From contig JAITLV010000162.1 of NCBI GenBank assembly GCA_031277685.1, positions 31,383-95,382 of the forward strand: a DNA stretch of 64,000 nucleotides. The letters are read 5' to 3'. The translations under genes were made by a program, and so were the position numbers. The notes beneath the pieces are model-generated. The model saw only the letters and a list, made by a program, of their open reading frames with translations, made no database searches and was not told where the DNA came from. The DNA comes from Sphingobacterium sp. GTDB taxonomy: Bacteria > Bacteroidota > Bacteroidia > Sphingobacteriales > Sphingobacteriaceae. This document shows, piece after piece, positions 27,063 to 35,812 of the stretch; positions within the stretch are counted from its first letter, which is position 1, and the number at the start of each line of letters is the position of its first letter.

Positions 27063-30000
27063 ATGTACGGAATTAATACTATGAAAAGGGGTATAGCACC
27101 GCTATATCATAAAACATTGCTAATTATGCAATTAACTACCGCAATATTAATAGCATCCTTCATGCAGGTTAGTGCCGCTGGATTTGCGCAGCGCATCAAT
27201 ATTAGTAAAAGGAACCTCAGTCTTGAAAAAGCGCTGAACGAAATCCGAAAGCAAAGCAAATATGATCTTTACTATGATGGTAAAATCATGCCGAGAAATA
27301 AGTCTCTGGATATTTCTCTGAATAATGCCAGTGTTGATGTCGCGCTGCAGACAGTGTTAAAGGACTTTGCATTAACGTATAAAATCGATGGCCGGTCTAT
27401 TGTGATCAAACAGAAAGAAGGGGGTTCTATACTTGATCATATCATTGCCCCATTTCAGCGTATGGATGTCAGGGGGAGGATTCTAGATCCGCAGAAAAGA
27501 CCTTTGACAGGGGCAACTGTCACCGTAAAAGGAACGAATCAGGCTACTATTACAGATGAAATGGGTCAGTTTCTTTTTAGAAATGTAGATGAAAAAGCAG
27601 TTCTGGTGATTGCTTATATGGGCTATAGTACACGAGAAATAAATGTGAGCAACAATGTGGGCGATATCGTACTGCTCCTTTCCGACAATAAGCTGGAAGA
27701 CGTAAATGTCACGGTAAGTACCGGTTACCAGAACCTACCTAAAGAAAGAGCCACGGGAGCATTTGGTTCTGTAAGCAGGGCTACACTCGACCATCGTCCT
27801 GTTTCTAATATTTCTTCGGCACTTCAGGGTATGGTTGCGGGCATGCAAGCCAAGGAAAAAGAAGACGGAAGCGTAGATTTCCTGATCAGGGGAAACAGCT
27901 CATTATATGCAGAAGCAAGGCCGCTGGTTGTCGTGGATGGTTTTCCGATATCAGGGAGTGATTTTTCCGATATCAACCCCAATGACATCGAAACCATCAC
28001 GGTGCTGAAAGATGCCGCTGCTGCTTCCATCTGGGGTGCGCGCTCCGCAAATGGTGTGATCGTTATCGTGACAAAAAAGCTAAAAGGTGCCAGTAAGTTA
28101 AGTATAGAAGGAAGCGCTTTTTCGAGAATTGCCGGAAGACCAAACCTCAATCAACTACTGACCACAGCCAATTCGGCTGACCACGTGGCCTATGAGCGTA
28201 AGGCTTTCGAGAACAAATGGGAATTGAATCCCCCGACAAACTCCTTCTTTGATATCTTCGGCCCACTTACCCTCGCACAGGAACTAATGTATGCCAATAA
28301 ATTTGGAAGAATAAGTACCGCAGATATGAATGCCGGTCTTGACCGCTTAAGTACAATTGACAACCGTCAACAGATCAAAGACCAGTTGCTTCAAAAGGTA
28401 ATTCTGAACCAGTACAATGTAAACATCCAGACCGGTACAGAGCGCACCAAAACCTATACCTCGGTGATGTATGAAAAAAATAAAACTGGTTATATCAAAA
28501 GTGGCTACGACCGCTTTAATCTGAATTTCAATAATGATTTCCAGATTACCAAATACCTAAATTTTAATATTTCGGCCAACTTGCAATATAAGAAACAGGA
28601 AACAAGTGGCGCCACTGTAGCCGAACTGAAAGAACTATCGCCTTATGAGGTACTGCTAAATCCTGATGGAAGTTATGGTGTCAACCTGAAAACCTACAGT
28701 CGGGAGCAACTTTCACAGATGCCCCTGGATAAATTCACCTATTCTGACATGTCTTATAATCTTTTGCGTGAAGTACGGGGAAGAAGCCGAAAAAATGAGG
28801 TGCTCAGCAGTAGGGTACAGACAGGCTTAAACCTAACTATTCTTAAAGGTCTTACCTTCAACACCAGATTCCAGTATGAACGTTCTAAAACTAGCTATGA
28901 AGAGATTTATGATGAAAGTACCTTTTTCGTCAGGGACCTTGCCACTATGCTGACCGATTATGACTATAATGCCAAAGTGGTTAAAAAATCCTATATACCA
29001 AAGGGAGGTATTTTAAAGGGGAAAGATTTTGTCCAACCAAATGGTGCCACCTATAGCTTGAATAATGTGGACCTGGAAAGCTATCTATGGCGCAATCAGC
29101 TTAACTACGATAAACTCATTGCCGACAAACATCAGCTATCTGCCATTGCAGGTATGGAAATCTCGAATTATACAACTTCTTCCCGGGGTAATCCTTATGT
29201 ATATGGATATTTCGGTGATAAACTACAGGCTACAACTCCTCCTTATGGTTACGGTAGTTCCGTTGATCCAATTATGGATTTCACAGGAGGCGCATTTTAT
29301 AATTCCGTCCCCGGAGGGAATACTGTATTTGACTGGCTCAAAAACAAATATGTTTCCTTTTATGGAAATGCTTCCTACACCTACGACAGTAAATATACCG
29401 TAAGCGGGAGTATAAGGAGTGATGCCTCAAATTTCATCACGGATAATCCCAAATTACGCTGGTCTCCCCTCTGGTCTGTGGGTGCGAAATGGAATGTGAT
29501 GAAGGAAGATTTTATGGCCAAGAACGGCTTGTTTAACCGACTTGAACTTCGGCTGACCTATGGAAAAAATGGAAACGTTGAAGGCTCTACTTCGACAAAA
29601 GCCCTGCTCAGTCTTGGGAACAGCCCAAGTGTCACCACAGGAACGATTGTAGCTTCCATAGCAGATAACGGTAATCCATTGCTGCGCTGGGAGAAAACAA
29701 CAAGCACAAACCTAGGAATTGATTTCACGCTGTTCAATCATAAACTTTTTGGTACAATAGATTTATACAATAAAAAAGGCAAAGACATTACCGGTAATAT
29801 TGCCCTGGCCGCAGCAACAGGAACAACCCAGCAGAAATTTAATAATGCAGAAATTACTAACCGTGGTATTGAGCTTAGCCTGGGAACAAATTTAACCATT
29901 CCGAATACAAATATTGGTTATAGCACATCCTTCAACTATGCTTACAATTACAATAATGTTGATAAACTGTACAACCCGACTTATCTGCCCTACCAGCTTC

Positions 30001-30665
30001 TAGGAAATACGTTTGTAGAGGGCAGACCTGTTAACCCCATATATACCTACACCTATATGGGAATGAAGGACGGTGTTCCTCAGGTAGCGGGGCCGAACGG
30101 CAGTTTACAAAGTTTTAACGACCTCACCTTCTATAATGGGGGCAACGGTTTACAATTTTTAAATTACGAAGGCACTGCAACCCCGCCCCATACACTCGGG
30201 TGGACAAACAACATCCGCGTGCAGAACTTTAACCTGACAGCTATTTTGATTGGAAAAATGGGTGGAATATACCGCAATCCGACCTTTGATTATGCCACTG
30301 TCATTGGTTCATCAAAAACACAGGTAAACCGTTTTGTCAATGAAGTACTGGCAGGTAACCCGGACTTGCCCGGTTTTGCCAATCCAGGCGAACCGCAGCT
30401 TTATCGATGGAACCGTTACTCACCCGTGCTGAATACCCTGATAGAAAGCTCATCTTATATCGAATTAAAAGAGCTGACCTTGGAGTACAACCTGCCCAGA
30501 AAAATTGCCGAGCAAATCAAGGTAAACAATGTTAAATTCTTTGCCCAGACACGTGATGTAGGCCTTCTATGGCGAGCCAACAACAAAGGATATAATCCAG
30601 ATTGGCTTCCCGGAACCAATAGGCCGCTACAAACCTATACTTTAGGCATTAACCTTCAATTTTAA
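27063..30665 (+). CDS. SusC-family TonB-dependent transporter with STN domain, TGYQ subgroup (PUL 3)
   Basis: About 1200 residues. After the signal segment (TAILIASFMQVSAAGFAQ) comes an STN domain (KYDLYYDGKIMP), a carboxypeptidase-like domain (VRGRILDPQKRPLTGATVTV), a plug in which the usual VGYGTQ motif is replaced by STGYQNLPKERATG, and a barrel ending LQTYTLGINLQF. Possible starts are GTG 27021, ATG 27039, 27063 and 27081. The ATG at 27063 gives MYG, like the MYK start of the PUL 4 protein, and is placed like it relative to the antisense box. Substrate is unknown; no carbohydrase is encoded with it. Confidence 0.92.
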   Translation: MYGINTMKRGIAPLYHKTLLIMQLTTAILIASFMQVSAAGFAQRINISKRNLSLEKALNEIRKQSKYDLYYDGKIMPRNKSLDISLNNASVDVALQTVLKDFALTYKIDGRSIVIKQKEGGSILDHIIAPFQRMDVRGRILDPQKRPLTGATVTVKGTNQATITDEMGQFLFRNVDEKAVLVIAYMGYSTREINVSNNVGDIVLLLSDNKLEDVNVTVSTGYQNLPKERATGAFGSVSRATLDHRPVSNISSALQGMVAGMQAKEKEDGSVDFLIRGNSSLYAEARPLVVVDGFPISGSDFSDINPNDIETITVLKDAAAASIWGARSANGVIVIVTKKLKGASKLSIEGSAFSRIAGRPNLNQLLTTANSADHVAYERKAFENKWELNPPTNSFFDIFGPLTLAQELMYANKFGRISTADMNAGLDRLSTIDNRQQIKDQLLQKVILNQYNVNIQTGTERTKTYTSVMYEKNKTGYIKSGYDRFNLNFNNDFQITKYLNFNISANLQYKKQETSGATVAELKELSPYEVLLNPDGSYGVNLKTYSREQLSQMPLDKFTYSDMSYNLLREVRGRSRKNEVLSSRVQTGLNLTILKGLTFNTRFQYERSKTSYEEIYDESTFFVRDLATMLTDYDYNAKVVKKSYIPKGGILKGKDFVQPNGATYSLNNVDLESYLWRNQLNYDKLIADKHQLSAIAGMEISNYTTSSRGNPYVYGYFGDKLQATTPPYGYGSSVDPIMDFTGGAFYNSVPGGNTVFDWLKNKYVSFYGNASYTYDSKYTVSGSIRSDASNFITDNPKLRWSPLWSVGAKWNVMKEDFMAKNGLFNRLELRLTYGKNGNVEGSTSTKALLSLGNSPSVTTGTIVASIADNGNPLLRWEKTTSTNLGIDFTLFNHKLFGTIDLYNKKGKDITGNIALAAATGTTQQKFNNAEITNRGIELSLGTNLTIPNTNIGYSTSFNYAYNYNNVDKLYNPTYLPYQLLGNTFVEGRPVNPIYTYTYMGMKDGVPQVAGPNGSLQSFNDLTFYNGGNGLQFLNYEGTATPPHTLGWTNNIRVQNFNLTAILIGKMGGIYRNPTFDYATVIGSSKTQVNRFVNEVLAGNPDLPGFANPGEPQLYRWNRYSPVLNTLIESSSYIELKELTLEYNLPRKIAEQIKVNNVKFFAQTRDVGLLWRANNKGYNPDWLPGTNRPLQTYTLGINLQF

Positions 30666-30676
30666 GAATAACAACC

Positions 30677-32140
30677 ATGAAACTATTAAAATATTCAATT
30701 ATAAGCGTATTTTTTCTTGCAGGGTGCAAAAAGTACCTTTCTGAAGAACCTAAAAAACAAGTCAGCATCAAAACTGCTGCACAACTGGAGGCCTTGATTG
30801 ATAACGCGACTACTTTTTCTTATGAAGTGAACTACACAGCGGCCTATTCTACAGATGATACGGAAATCAGCAAGCTGCTTTACCAAAATTACAAAACACA
30901 ATCCGTTGTCGCTGTTGACAGGATGCAATATTATGTATGGGATGTGGACGGATTAGTCAACCAGGTTTCTGATCAGCTGTGGAACGGAGAATTTAAAAAG
31001 ATATTCACTGCTAACTTAATTTTGGCAAACATAGACGAGGTAAGTGGTGATGAGGCCACAAGACAGCGAGTAAAGGCTGATGCGCATTTCATCAGGGCTT
31101 ATTCGTACTGGGTGCTGGCCAATCATTACTGTGCACCTTATGCGACAGCCAACATGAACAGCCTGGGCTTGCCCATCAAAAAAACGGTGGAGTATGCGGA
31201 GTCTTTGAAACGGGCCACTTTAAAAGAAACCTACGATTTTATTTTGTCCGATATTGCCGAAGCCCAAAAGGTCGCTGTTGATGATGTGGAATCGCTGAAA
31301 CCCTGGCGTGTGAGCAAAAAAGCCATTGCCGCGTTTATGAGCCGTTTCTACCTGTTCACCGGTGAACTGGACAACAGTCTCGCCCAGGCCAATACTGCCC
31401 TGGGCAGTTCGACTACCAAACTGGTTGATTTCAAAACCCTAAAGACGGGAAATTCCGCAAACTATACCAATCCCACCGCAGTCCTGACGTTTACCGAACT
31501 GAATGACTGGGCAGCGGTAAAATTTTTATACTGGCCCGAGTCCTATTATACCCGCTATATTTCTACCGCAGCCCAGTGGTATGTTCCGTCCACAGCTTTA
31601 ATGGCCCTATACGACACCGAGAATGATCTGAGATACAAAGATTTTATGATCCAGAACGGTGGAAGGAGATTTTCGGTCATCAATCCCGCTACAGCCAGAT
31701 ACACCATATTTAATGATGGCCGTTATCTTCCGGCTGGCTTTACTGTCGCGGAGGTGCTGTTGAATAAGGCTGAAGTGCTGGCCAGAAAAGGTGATGTTGC
31801 CGGGGCAATGGATGCCGTAAATACATTGCGCCTAAAAAGGATGAGCACTTATATTGCATTAACCGCTGCCAATAAGGATGATGCTATTAAAAAAGTATTG
31901 GAAGAACGAAGAAGGGAATTGCCATTCGTCATGCGCTGGTATGACATTCGCAGGTTCAGCGTCAATGATTACCCTGCAGATGATGTTACTTTAACACGTG
32001 ACTTCTTTGAGGTAAATACTACAGGAATAAACGTAAACAGTCCCAAGACCTATACGTTGGATGCCAAACGGTTGCTGGTACCTCTAAACACTGTTGAGAT
32101 GAATGCCAGTCAGGGTCAGCTTGTTCAAAATTCATATTAA
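30677..32140 (+). CDS. SusD/RagB-family lipoprotein (PUL 3)
   Basis: A 487-residue SusD-family lipoprotein, lipobox FLAGC (Cys17). It has the KVSIKT-type opening (KKQVSIKTAAQLEALIDN) typical of the short SusD proteins that travel with TGYQ-type SusC, helices around RVKADAHFIRAYSYWVLANH, and the C-terminal LEERRRELPFVMRWYDIRRF block. It follows susC after 11 bp. A terminator-like hairpin separates it from the thioredoxin gene. Confidence 0.93.
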   Translation: MKLLKYSIISVFFLAGCKKYLSEEPKKQVSIKTAAQLEALIDNATTFSYEVNYTAAYSTDDTEISKLLYQNYKTQSVVAVDRMQYYVWDVDGLVNQVSDQLWNGEFKKIFTANLILANIDEVSGDEATRQRVKADAHFIRAYSYWVLANHYCAPYATANMNSLGLPIKKTVEYAESLKRATLKETYDFILSDIAEAQKVAVDDVESLKPWRVSKKAIAAFMSRFYLFTGELDNSLAQANTALGSSTTKLVDFKTLKTGNSANYTNPTAVLTFTELNDWAAVKFLYWPESYYTRYISTAAQWYVPSTALMALYDTENDLRYKDFMIQNGGRRFSVINPATARYTIFNDGRYLPAGFTVAEVLLNKAEVLARKGDVAGAMDAVNTLRLKRMSTYIALTAANKDDAIKKVLEERRRELPFVMRWYDIRRFSVNDYPADDVTLTRDFFEVNTTGINVNSPKTYTLDAKRLLVPLNTVEMNASQGQLVQNSY

Positions 32141-32179
32141 CAGTTCTGAAGAAAAGATAAAGAAAAGCAAGAAGAAATG

Positions 32180-32211
32180 AGCTAGGGCAAATCTTTGCCC
32201 CTGCTTGTTTT
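32180..32211 (+). terminator. Intra-operon hairpin between susD and the thioredoxin gene (PUL 3)
   Basis: Stem GGGCAA (32185-32190) with TTGCCC (32195-32200), loop 4, extended by an outer AGC/GCT pair block and followed by TTGTTTT. It lies between the susD stop and the next start at 32227 and would attenuate the downstream gene. Confidence 0.6.
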
Positions 32212-32226
32212 ATAAACTTTAACGAA

Positions 32227-33387
32227 ATGAAGAGATTAGTGTTGTATAGCCTGGCCGCCTTTTTAAGCCTGCCGGGTTTTGCCCAGGAAAGAACCGTTTC
32301 TGATTTCACGATCAATGGAAAAATCACCGGTAAGGAAACGGGTTATATCTACCTTTCCTATCCGGTAGCGGAGGGCTTCAAAACGGATAGTGTGCTGATC
32401 CGCAACGGGATTTTTGTCTTTAAGGGCAGGCTCGAAGAGCCAGTTATGGTCAGTATTGCGGCCTCTAGCAATATTAGGCGTATTGACGACCCAAATATCG
32501 CCAATGTTTTTATTGAGCCCGGCACAATGGCGATGACAGTCCATTATGATGCTTTCAAAAAAGTGATTTTAAAAGGTTCGGAAAGCCAGGATGAACTAGA
32601 TGGTTTAAACCGGGAGAAAGCACCGATATACAAAGAAATGGAACCGGCAGAAGCAGCTTACAGGAATGAAAAGGATCACGAAAAGAAGCCTCTACTCTAT
32701 CAGAAATTAGGTCCTTTTAAAGACAGGATGGGCAAATTAGATCTTGCATTTATACGTAGCCATCCTGATTCTTATGTTTCGGCTTATTTGATGAAATCTA
32801 AAATAAGTTCGCTGACACTTGAAGAGGCAAAGCTTATTTACAATTCATGGACCGCAAGGATTAAGACGAGTGACTTGGGTAAACAACTGCAAAAAGAAAT
32901 TCTTGAGATGGAAAGTGGAGCGCCCGGAAGTTTGGCCAGGGTATTTTCTGCGACAGATATCAATGGAGAACAACTTCATTTGGCTGATTTCAACGGGAAG
33001 AAGTATGTACTACTTGATTTTTGGGCAAGCTGGTGTCTTCCCTGCAGGAAGGGCAATCCACATCTATTGACTTTGTACAATAAATATAGGGATCAAGGTC
33101 TGGAGATTATCGGGATCGCTTCTGATGATGGCAATGTTGAAGGCTGGAAGAAGGCCGTTGAAAACGACCAGATTGGCGTATGGAAGCACGTTTTAAGGGG
33201 ATTTAAGGGATCAAATAAAGGTTTTGATGATACGAATGATATCACAAAGGGATATAGCATCCGTTTATTGCCCACAAAAATACTGATCGATAAAAATGGA
33301 ATAATTATTGGCCGTTATGGTGGCGGCGGTGAAAATGATGCGGCACTTGATAAGAAACTTGCAGCAATTTTTGAGAACAGTCCGTAA
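32227..33387 (+). CDS. TlpA-like thioredoxin with N-terminal DUF4369-type domain (PUL 3)
   Basis: A 386-residue exported protein with a signal peptide about 1-19 (FLSLPGFAQ). The N-terminal half is a DUF4369-like beta domain (FTINGKITGKETGYIYLSYP), followed by a helical linker. The C-terminal half is an AhpC/TSA-TlpA thioredoxin fold with the redox motif WASWCLPC, the GIASDDGNVEGWKKAV segment and the cis-Pro region SIRLLPTKILID. It should act as a periplasmic thiol reductase or oxidase. PUL 4 has the same gene in the same place, so the link with SusCD is not accidental. The partner substrate is unknown. Confidence 0.9.
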   Translation: MKRLVLYSLAAFLSLPGFAQERTVSDFTINGKITGKETGYIYLSYPVAEGFKTDSVLIRNGIFVFKGRLEEPVMVSIAASSNIRRIDDPNIANVFIEPGTMAMTVHYDAFKKVILKGSESQDELDGLNREKAPIYKEMEPAEAAYRNEKDHEKKPLLYQKLGPFKDRMGKLDLAFIRSHPDSYVSAYLMKSKISSLTLEEAKLIYNSWTARIKTSDLGKQLQKEILEMESGAPGSLARVFSATDINGEQLHLADFNGKKYVLLDFWASWCLPCRKGNPHLLTLYNKYRDQGLEIIGIASDDGNVEGWKKAVENDQIGVWKHVLRGFKGSNKGFDDTNDITKGYSIRLLPTKILIDKNGIIIGRYGGGGENDAALDKKLAAIFENSP

Positions 33388-33396
33388 GCCTTTTTA

Positions 33397-33426
33397 GCAG
33401 GCGCTCTCCAGCGCCTGCCTGTTTTT
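33397..33426 (+). terminator. Intrinsic terminator at the end of PUL 3
   Basis: Stem GCAGGCGCT (33397-33405) with AGCGCCTGC (33410-33418), 4-nt loop, followed by CTGTTTTT. It is a strong GC-rich terminator 10 bp after the stop codon. Confidence 0.92.
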
Positions 33427-33808
33427 CCGATATGCACGAGCGGTTAGCATGAGTAGATTCAAAGATATGGACCCCAGTTAGCGAAATAGTACCTTTGAGC
33501 AAATGCAAGGTGACTATCTAAATTGTATCAGAAATAGCTTAGAAAAATATATTTAAAATAACTGGAGCTAGTTTTTTCATGCGAAAATTTGCTCGGACCA
33601 TTTCCGAAACCGGAAATAATATACTGTATTGATCTCTATCAATAAGTCAGGAATGGTCATATAAGTAGGCCTAAAACAAAACCTAAGGACCAAAAGTACT
33701 TAAGTTTAAAAAGTGAACCCTCTGGATATACCAACGAATAAAAAAATGATTATTGTTCCTATGTTAGTAATTGTAAAATGAAAAGGAAAACATTGTTACA
33801 TAATCTAC
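33427..33808. other. Gene-free region between PUL 3 and the aminotransferase
   Basis: About 380 bp with only short open frames on both strands and no recognisable domain. The two flanking genes converge here. I see no second hairpin with a T run for the aminotransferase. Confidence 0.5.
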
Positions 33809-34666
33809 TTAAGCTTCTTGAGTAGCGATATAAAACAAGTTCTGCAATTTTTTAGTTAAAGGGCTACTTTGATAACAAATTTTACGTTGCTGTTCTCCGG
33901 CAAGATGAATACACGCTATCTCGGTAATCTGCGCAGTGGTTCCTGCCAAAAAAGCACCATCCATTTTATCTAACTCCTCCACCGAAACTGCATTTTCAAA
34001 AAACTCAATTTCAGCCTTTTCACACAATTCCAGAACAATTTTACGGGTTATTCCAGGTAAAATATGAAATCCATTTGGGTGCGTATATACCTTATTATCT
34101 TTAATAAAGAAAACGGACGTATAAGTACCCTCGGTAATCAAACCCTCCCGATTTAACAAGGTCTCGTAATAGCCTTCACTCGCCCCCATTTGATTAAGTA
34201 GTACATTGGCTATTAAAGAAATGCTTTTGATATCACATCTATGCCACCTGAAATCGGGTTCAAGTGTCACGTCTACCTTTCGATCGCTAAAACCCTCAAA
34301 TAAATAGGGCTGCGAATAGATGATAACAGAAGGTTTTGAATGTGATGGAAACGAATGACTTCGTGGCGCTATACCACGTGTGATCTGAATATATAAAATG
34401 CCATCCTCGGTTTCTGCGCCTGCTAAAGCATCTTCTAAATCTTTAATTATTTGGTTAACATCAAATTTTATTCCCACAATAGATAAACCATTAGCTAATC
34501 GATCCAGATGGTCTTTCATCCTAAAAAATTTACCCTTATAGTAAGGTACAACATCATATATACCATCACCCAATAAAAAACCTCTGTCGAATATTGATAT
34601 TTTCGCATTTTCTGCGGTCAACCATTCACCATTTACAAATACTTGCTTTGGATAGTTTAGTTTCAT
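33809..34666 (-). CDS. dat: D-amino acid aminotransferase (PLP fold type IV)
   Basis: A 285-residue class IV aminotransferase. The PLP-binding Lys147 is in the DIKSIS motif, with Glu179 in LITEGTYTSVF and the FDRGFLLGDGIYDVVPYY start typical of the fold. The RGIAPRSH segment (Arg102, His104) matches the Arg-x-His carboxylate-binding pair of Bacillus D-amino acid transaminase and argues for D-amino acid rather than branched-chain specificity. The likely reaction is D-alanine plus 2-oxoglutarate to pyruvate plus D-glutamate, for the cell wall or D-amino acid turnover. It has no operon partner. 4-amino-4-deoxychorismate lyase is a related alternative but fits the motifs less well. Confidence 0.85.
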   Translation of the reverse strand: MKLNYPKQVFVNGEWLTAENAKISIFDRGFLLGDGIYDVVPYYKGKFFRMKDHLDRLANGLSIVGIKFDVNQIIKDLEDALAGAETEDGILYIQITRGIAPRSHSFPSHSKPSVIIYSQPYLFEGFSDRKVDVTLEPDFRWHRCDIKSISLIANVLLNQMGASEGYYETLLNREGLITEGTYTSVFFIKDNKVYTHPNGFHILPGITRKIVLELCEKAEIEFFENAVSVEELDKMDGAFLAGTTAQITEIACIHLAGEQQRKICYQSSPLTKKLQNLFYIATQEA

Positions 34667-34842
34667 AAAAGAATTATTAAATATAGTGTTAAACTTTTAC
34701 AAGTTTCATGCCGAGTTAACTATGAAAAAGAGCTACCGAAAAATCGAATGCTCTTTACTTAATGGCCATTTCGTTTGGATAATTGAACATAAAAAATCTT
34801 ATCGAGCTATTCCGCTGACAAAGTTTACCTTACAGCCTCCGC

Positions 34843-34869
34843 AAAAAGGGGCAATGTCCCCATTGCCCC
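34843..34869 (-). terminator. Intrinsic terminator at the end of the glycosaminoglycan PUL
   Basis: Stem GGGGCAATG (34848-34856) with CATTGCCCC (34861-34869), 4-nt loop, followed on the minus strand by TTTTT (34847 to 34843). It lies 55 bp after the stop of the LamG lipoprotein gene and closes the PL8/GH88 operon. Confidence 0.9.
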
Positions 34870-34923
34870 ATCCAATTAAACCCAGCTAAACCCACCAAAA
34901 TCTATACGGCTTGAAGTCCTTAT

Positions 34924-35793
34924 TTACTCACGCATTTTATTATTGTGCGACAATATTTTGTTTGCAGGCAATTCGTAATCATAAATAGCAACTTTACCTA
35001 TTGCCCCCTTAAAGTATGAACTGAAATCTCGTGTTGCTACGCGCATTGGCGCTGTTCCGTTTCCGGGAATTACATTATAATCACTTAATTTATCTTTGTC
35101 TCTTAAGATACCGTTCCGGTATAATTTAGTGTACCCCGTCGTATATGTGCCATCCAAATTAACTGTATTAATCACAAGAACATAATGTATCCAAGTACCC
35201 GGAGGAATTGAATCCTGAAAATATGAACCAGACCCCAAACCACCAGATAAATTAAACGAATATCCGCTGATACGCTGAGGGCGAGAAGTATGATTCGCAT
35301 TGTACATACGCGCAACCCACGATTGCTGTCCCGTTGTGCCTTTTCCCATCCAATGTACATAGCCGTCACCTTCTACCTTGGGAAAATCTAGGACGTCCGG
35401 TCTTACCCAGGCCTCGATGGTAAGTATCCCTGTGCTCGTTACCTCTAAATAATCATTGTCAGCTATTTGAAAGTAGTTATCTACGCCATTGAAAATACTC
35501 GCAGTTTCACCATTTGGCAATATAGCCTCCCCCCGTCCAGATCCACCATATGTGCCTGTCATTCCATGTCCGGAGGCATCGGATTGATATCCTTTAATCA
35601 ACATCCAGTACCCCACTGGATTATCTGCTTTTACCAGATCGTCATAAGTGGTATCTAATCTTATGGAATCCAAAGCATACTTTGGCTCTACCTCAGGCTT
35701 CTCACATCCTCCAAGGACAACGGCTGACATACATGTTGCTAATTTGAAGAAAAAAAAGATGCTCAATCTCCTTCTTTTGAAAAACTTAGTCAT
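34924..35793 (-). CDS. LamG/concanavalin A-like surface lipoprotein
   Basis: A 289-residue lipoprotein with a basic N-terminus and lipobox VLGGC (Cys30). The mature part is a LamG jelly roll: DNPVGYWMLIKG, a DYLEVTSTGILTIEAWVRP core, WIHYVLVINT, TKLYRNGILRDK, and the closing FKGAIGKVAIYDYEL. Such domains bind sugars or are fused to lyases. As the last gene of an operon with PL8 and GH88, it is probably a surface glycosaminoglycan-binding protein. No catalytic motif is seen. Confidence 0.8.
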   Translation of the reverse strand: MTKFFKRRRLSIFFFFKLATCMSAVVLGGCEKPEVEPKYALDSIRLDTTYDDLVKADNPVGYWMLIKGYQSDASGHGMTGTYGGSGRGEAILPNGETASIFNGVDNYFQIADNDYLEVTSTGILTIEAWVRPDVLDFPKVEGDGYVHWMGKGTTGQQSWVARMYNANHTSRPQRISGYSFNLSGGLGSGSYFQDSIPPGTWIHYVLVINTVNLDGTYTTGYTKLYRNGILRDKDKLSDYNVIPGNGTAPMRVATRDFSSYFKGAIGKVAIYDYELPANKILSHNNKMRE

Positions 35794-35812
35794 AATTTAT
35801 CGGTTTATTGTG

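Noticed and set aside
33427..33808. Possible short peptide starting MRKFARTISETGN at about 33580
   Set aside because: Only 17 codons, no context or conservation evidence.
34722..34889. Small plus-strand frame starting MKKSYRKIE between the aminotransferase and the LamG gene
   Set aside because: It overlaps the strong terminator of the opposite operon, and the second half is low in protein character; no family recognised.
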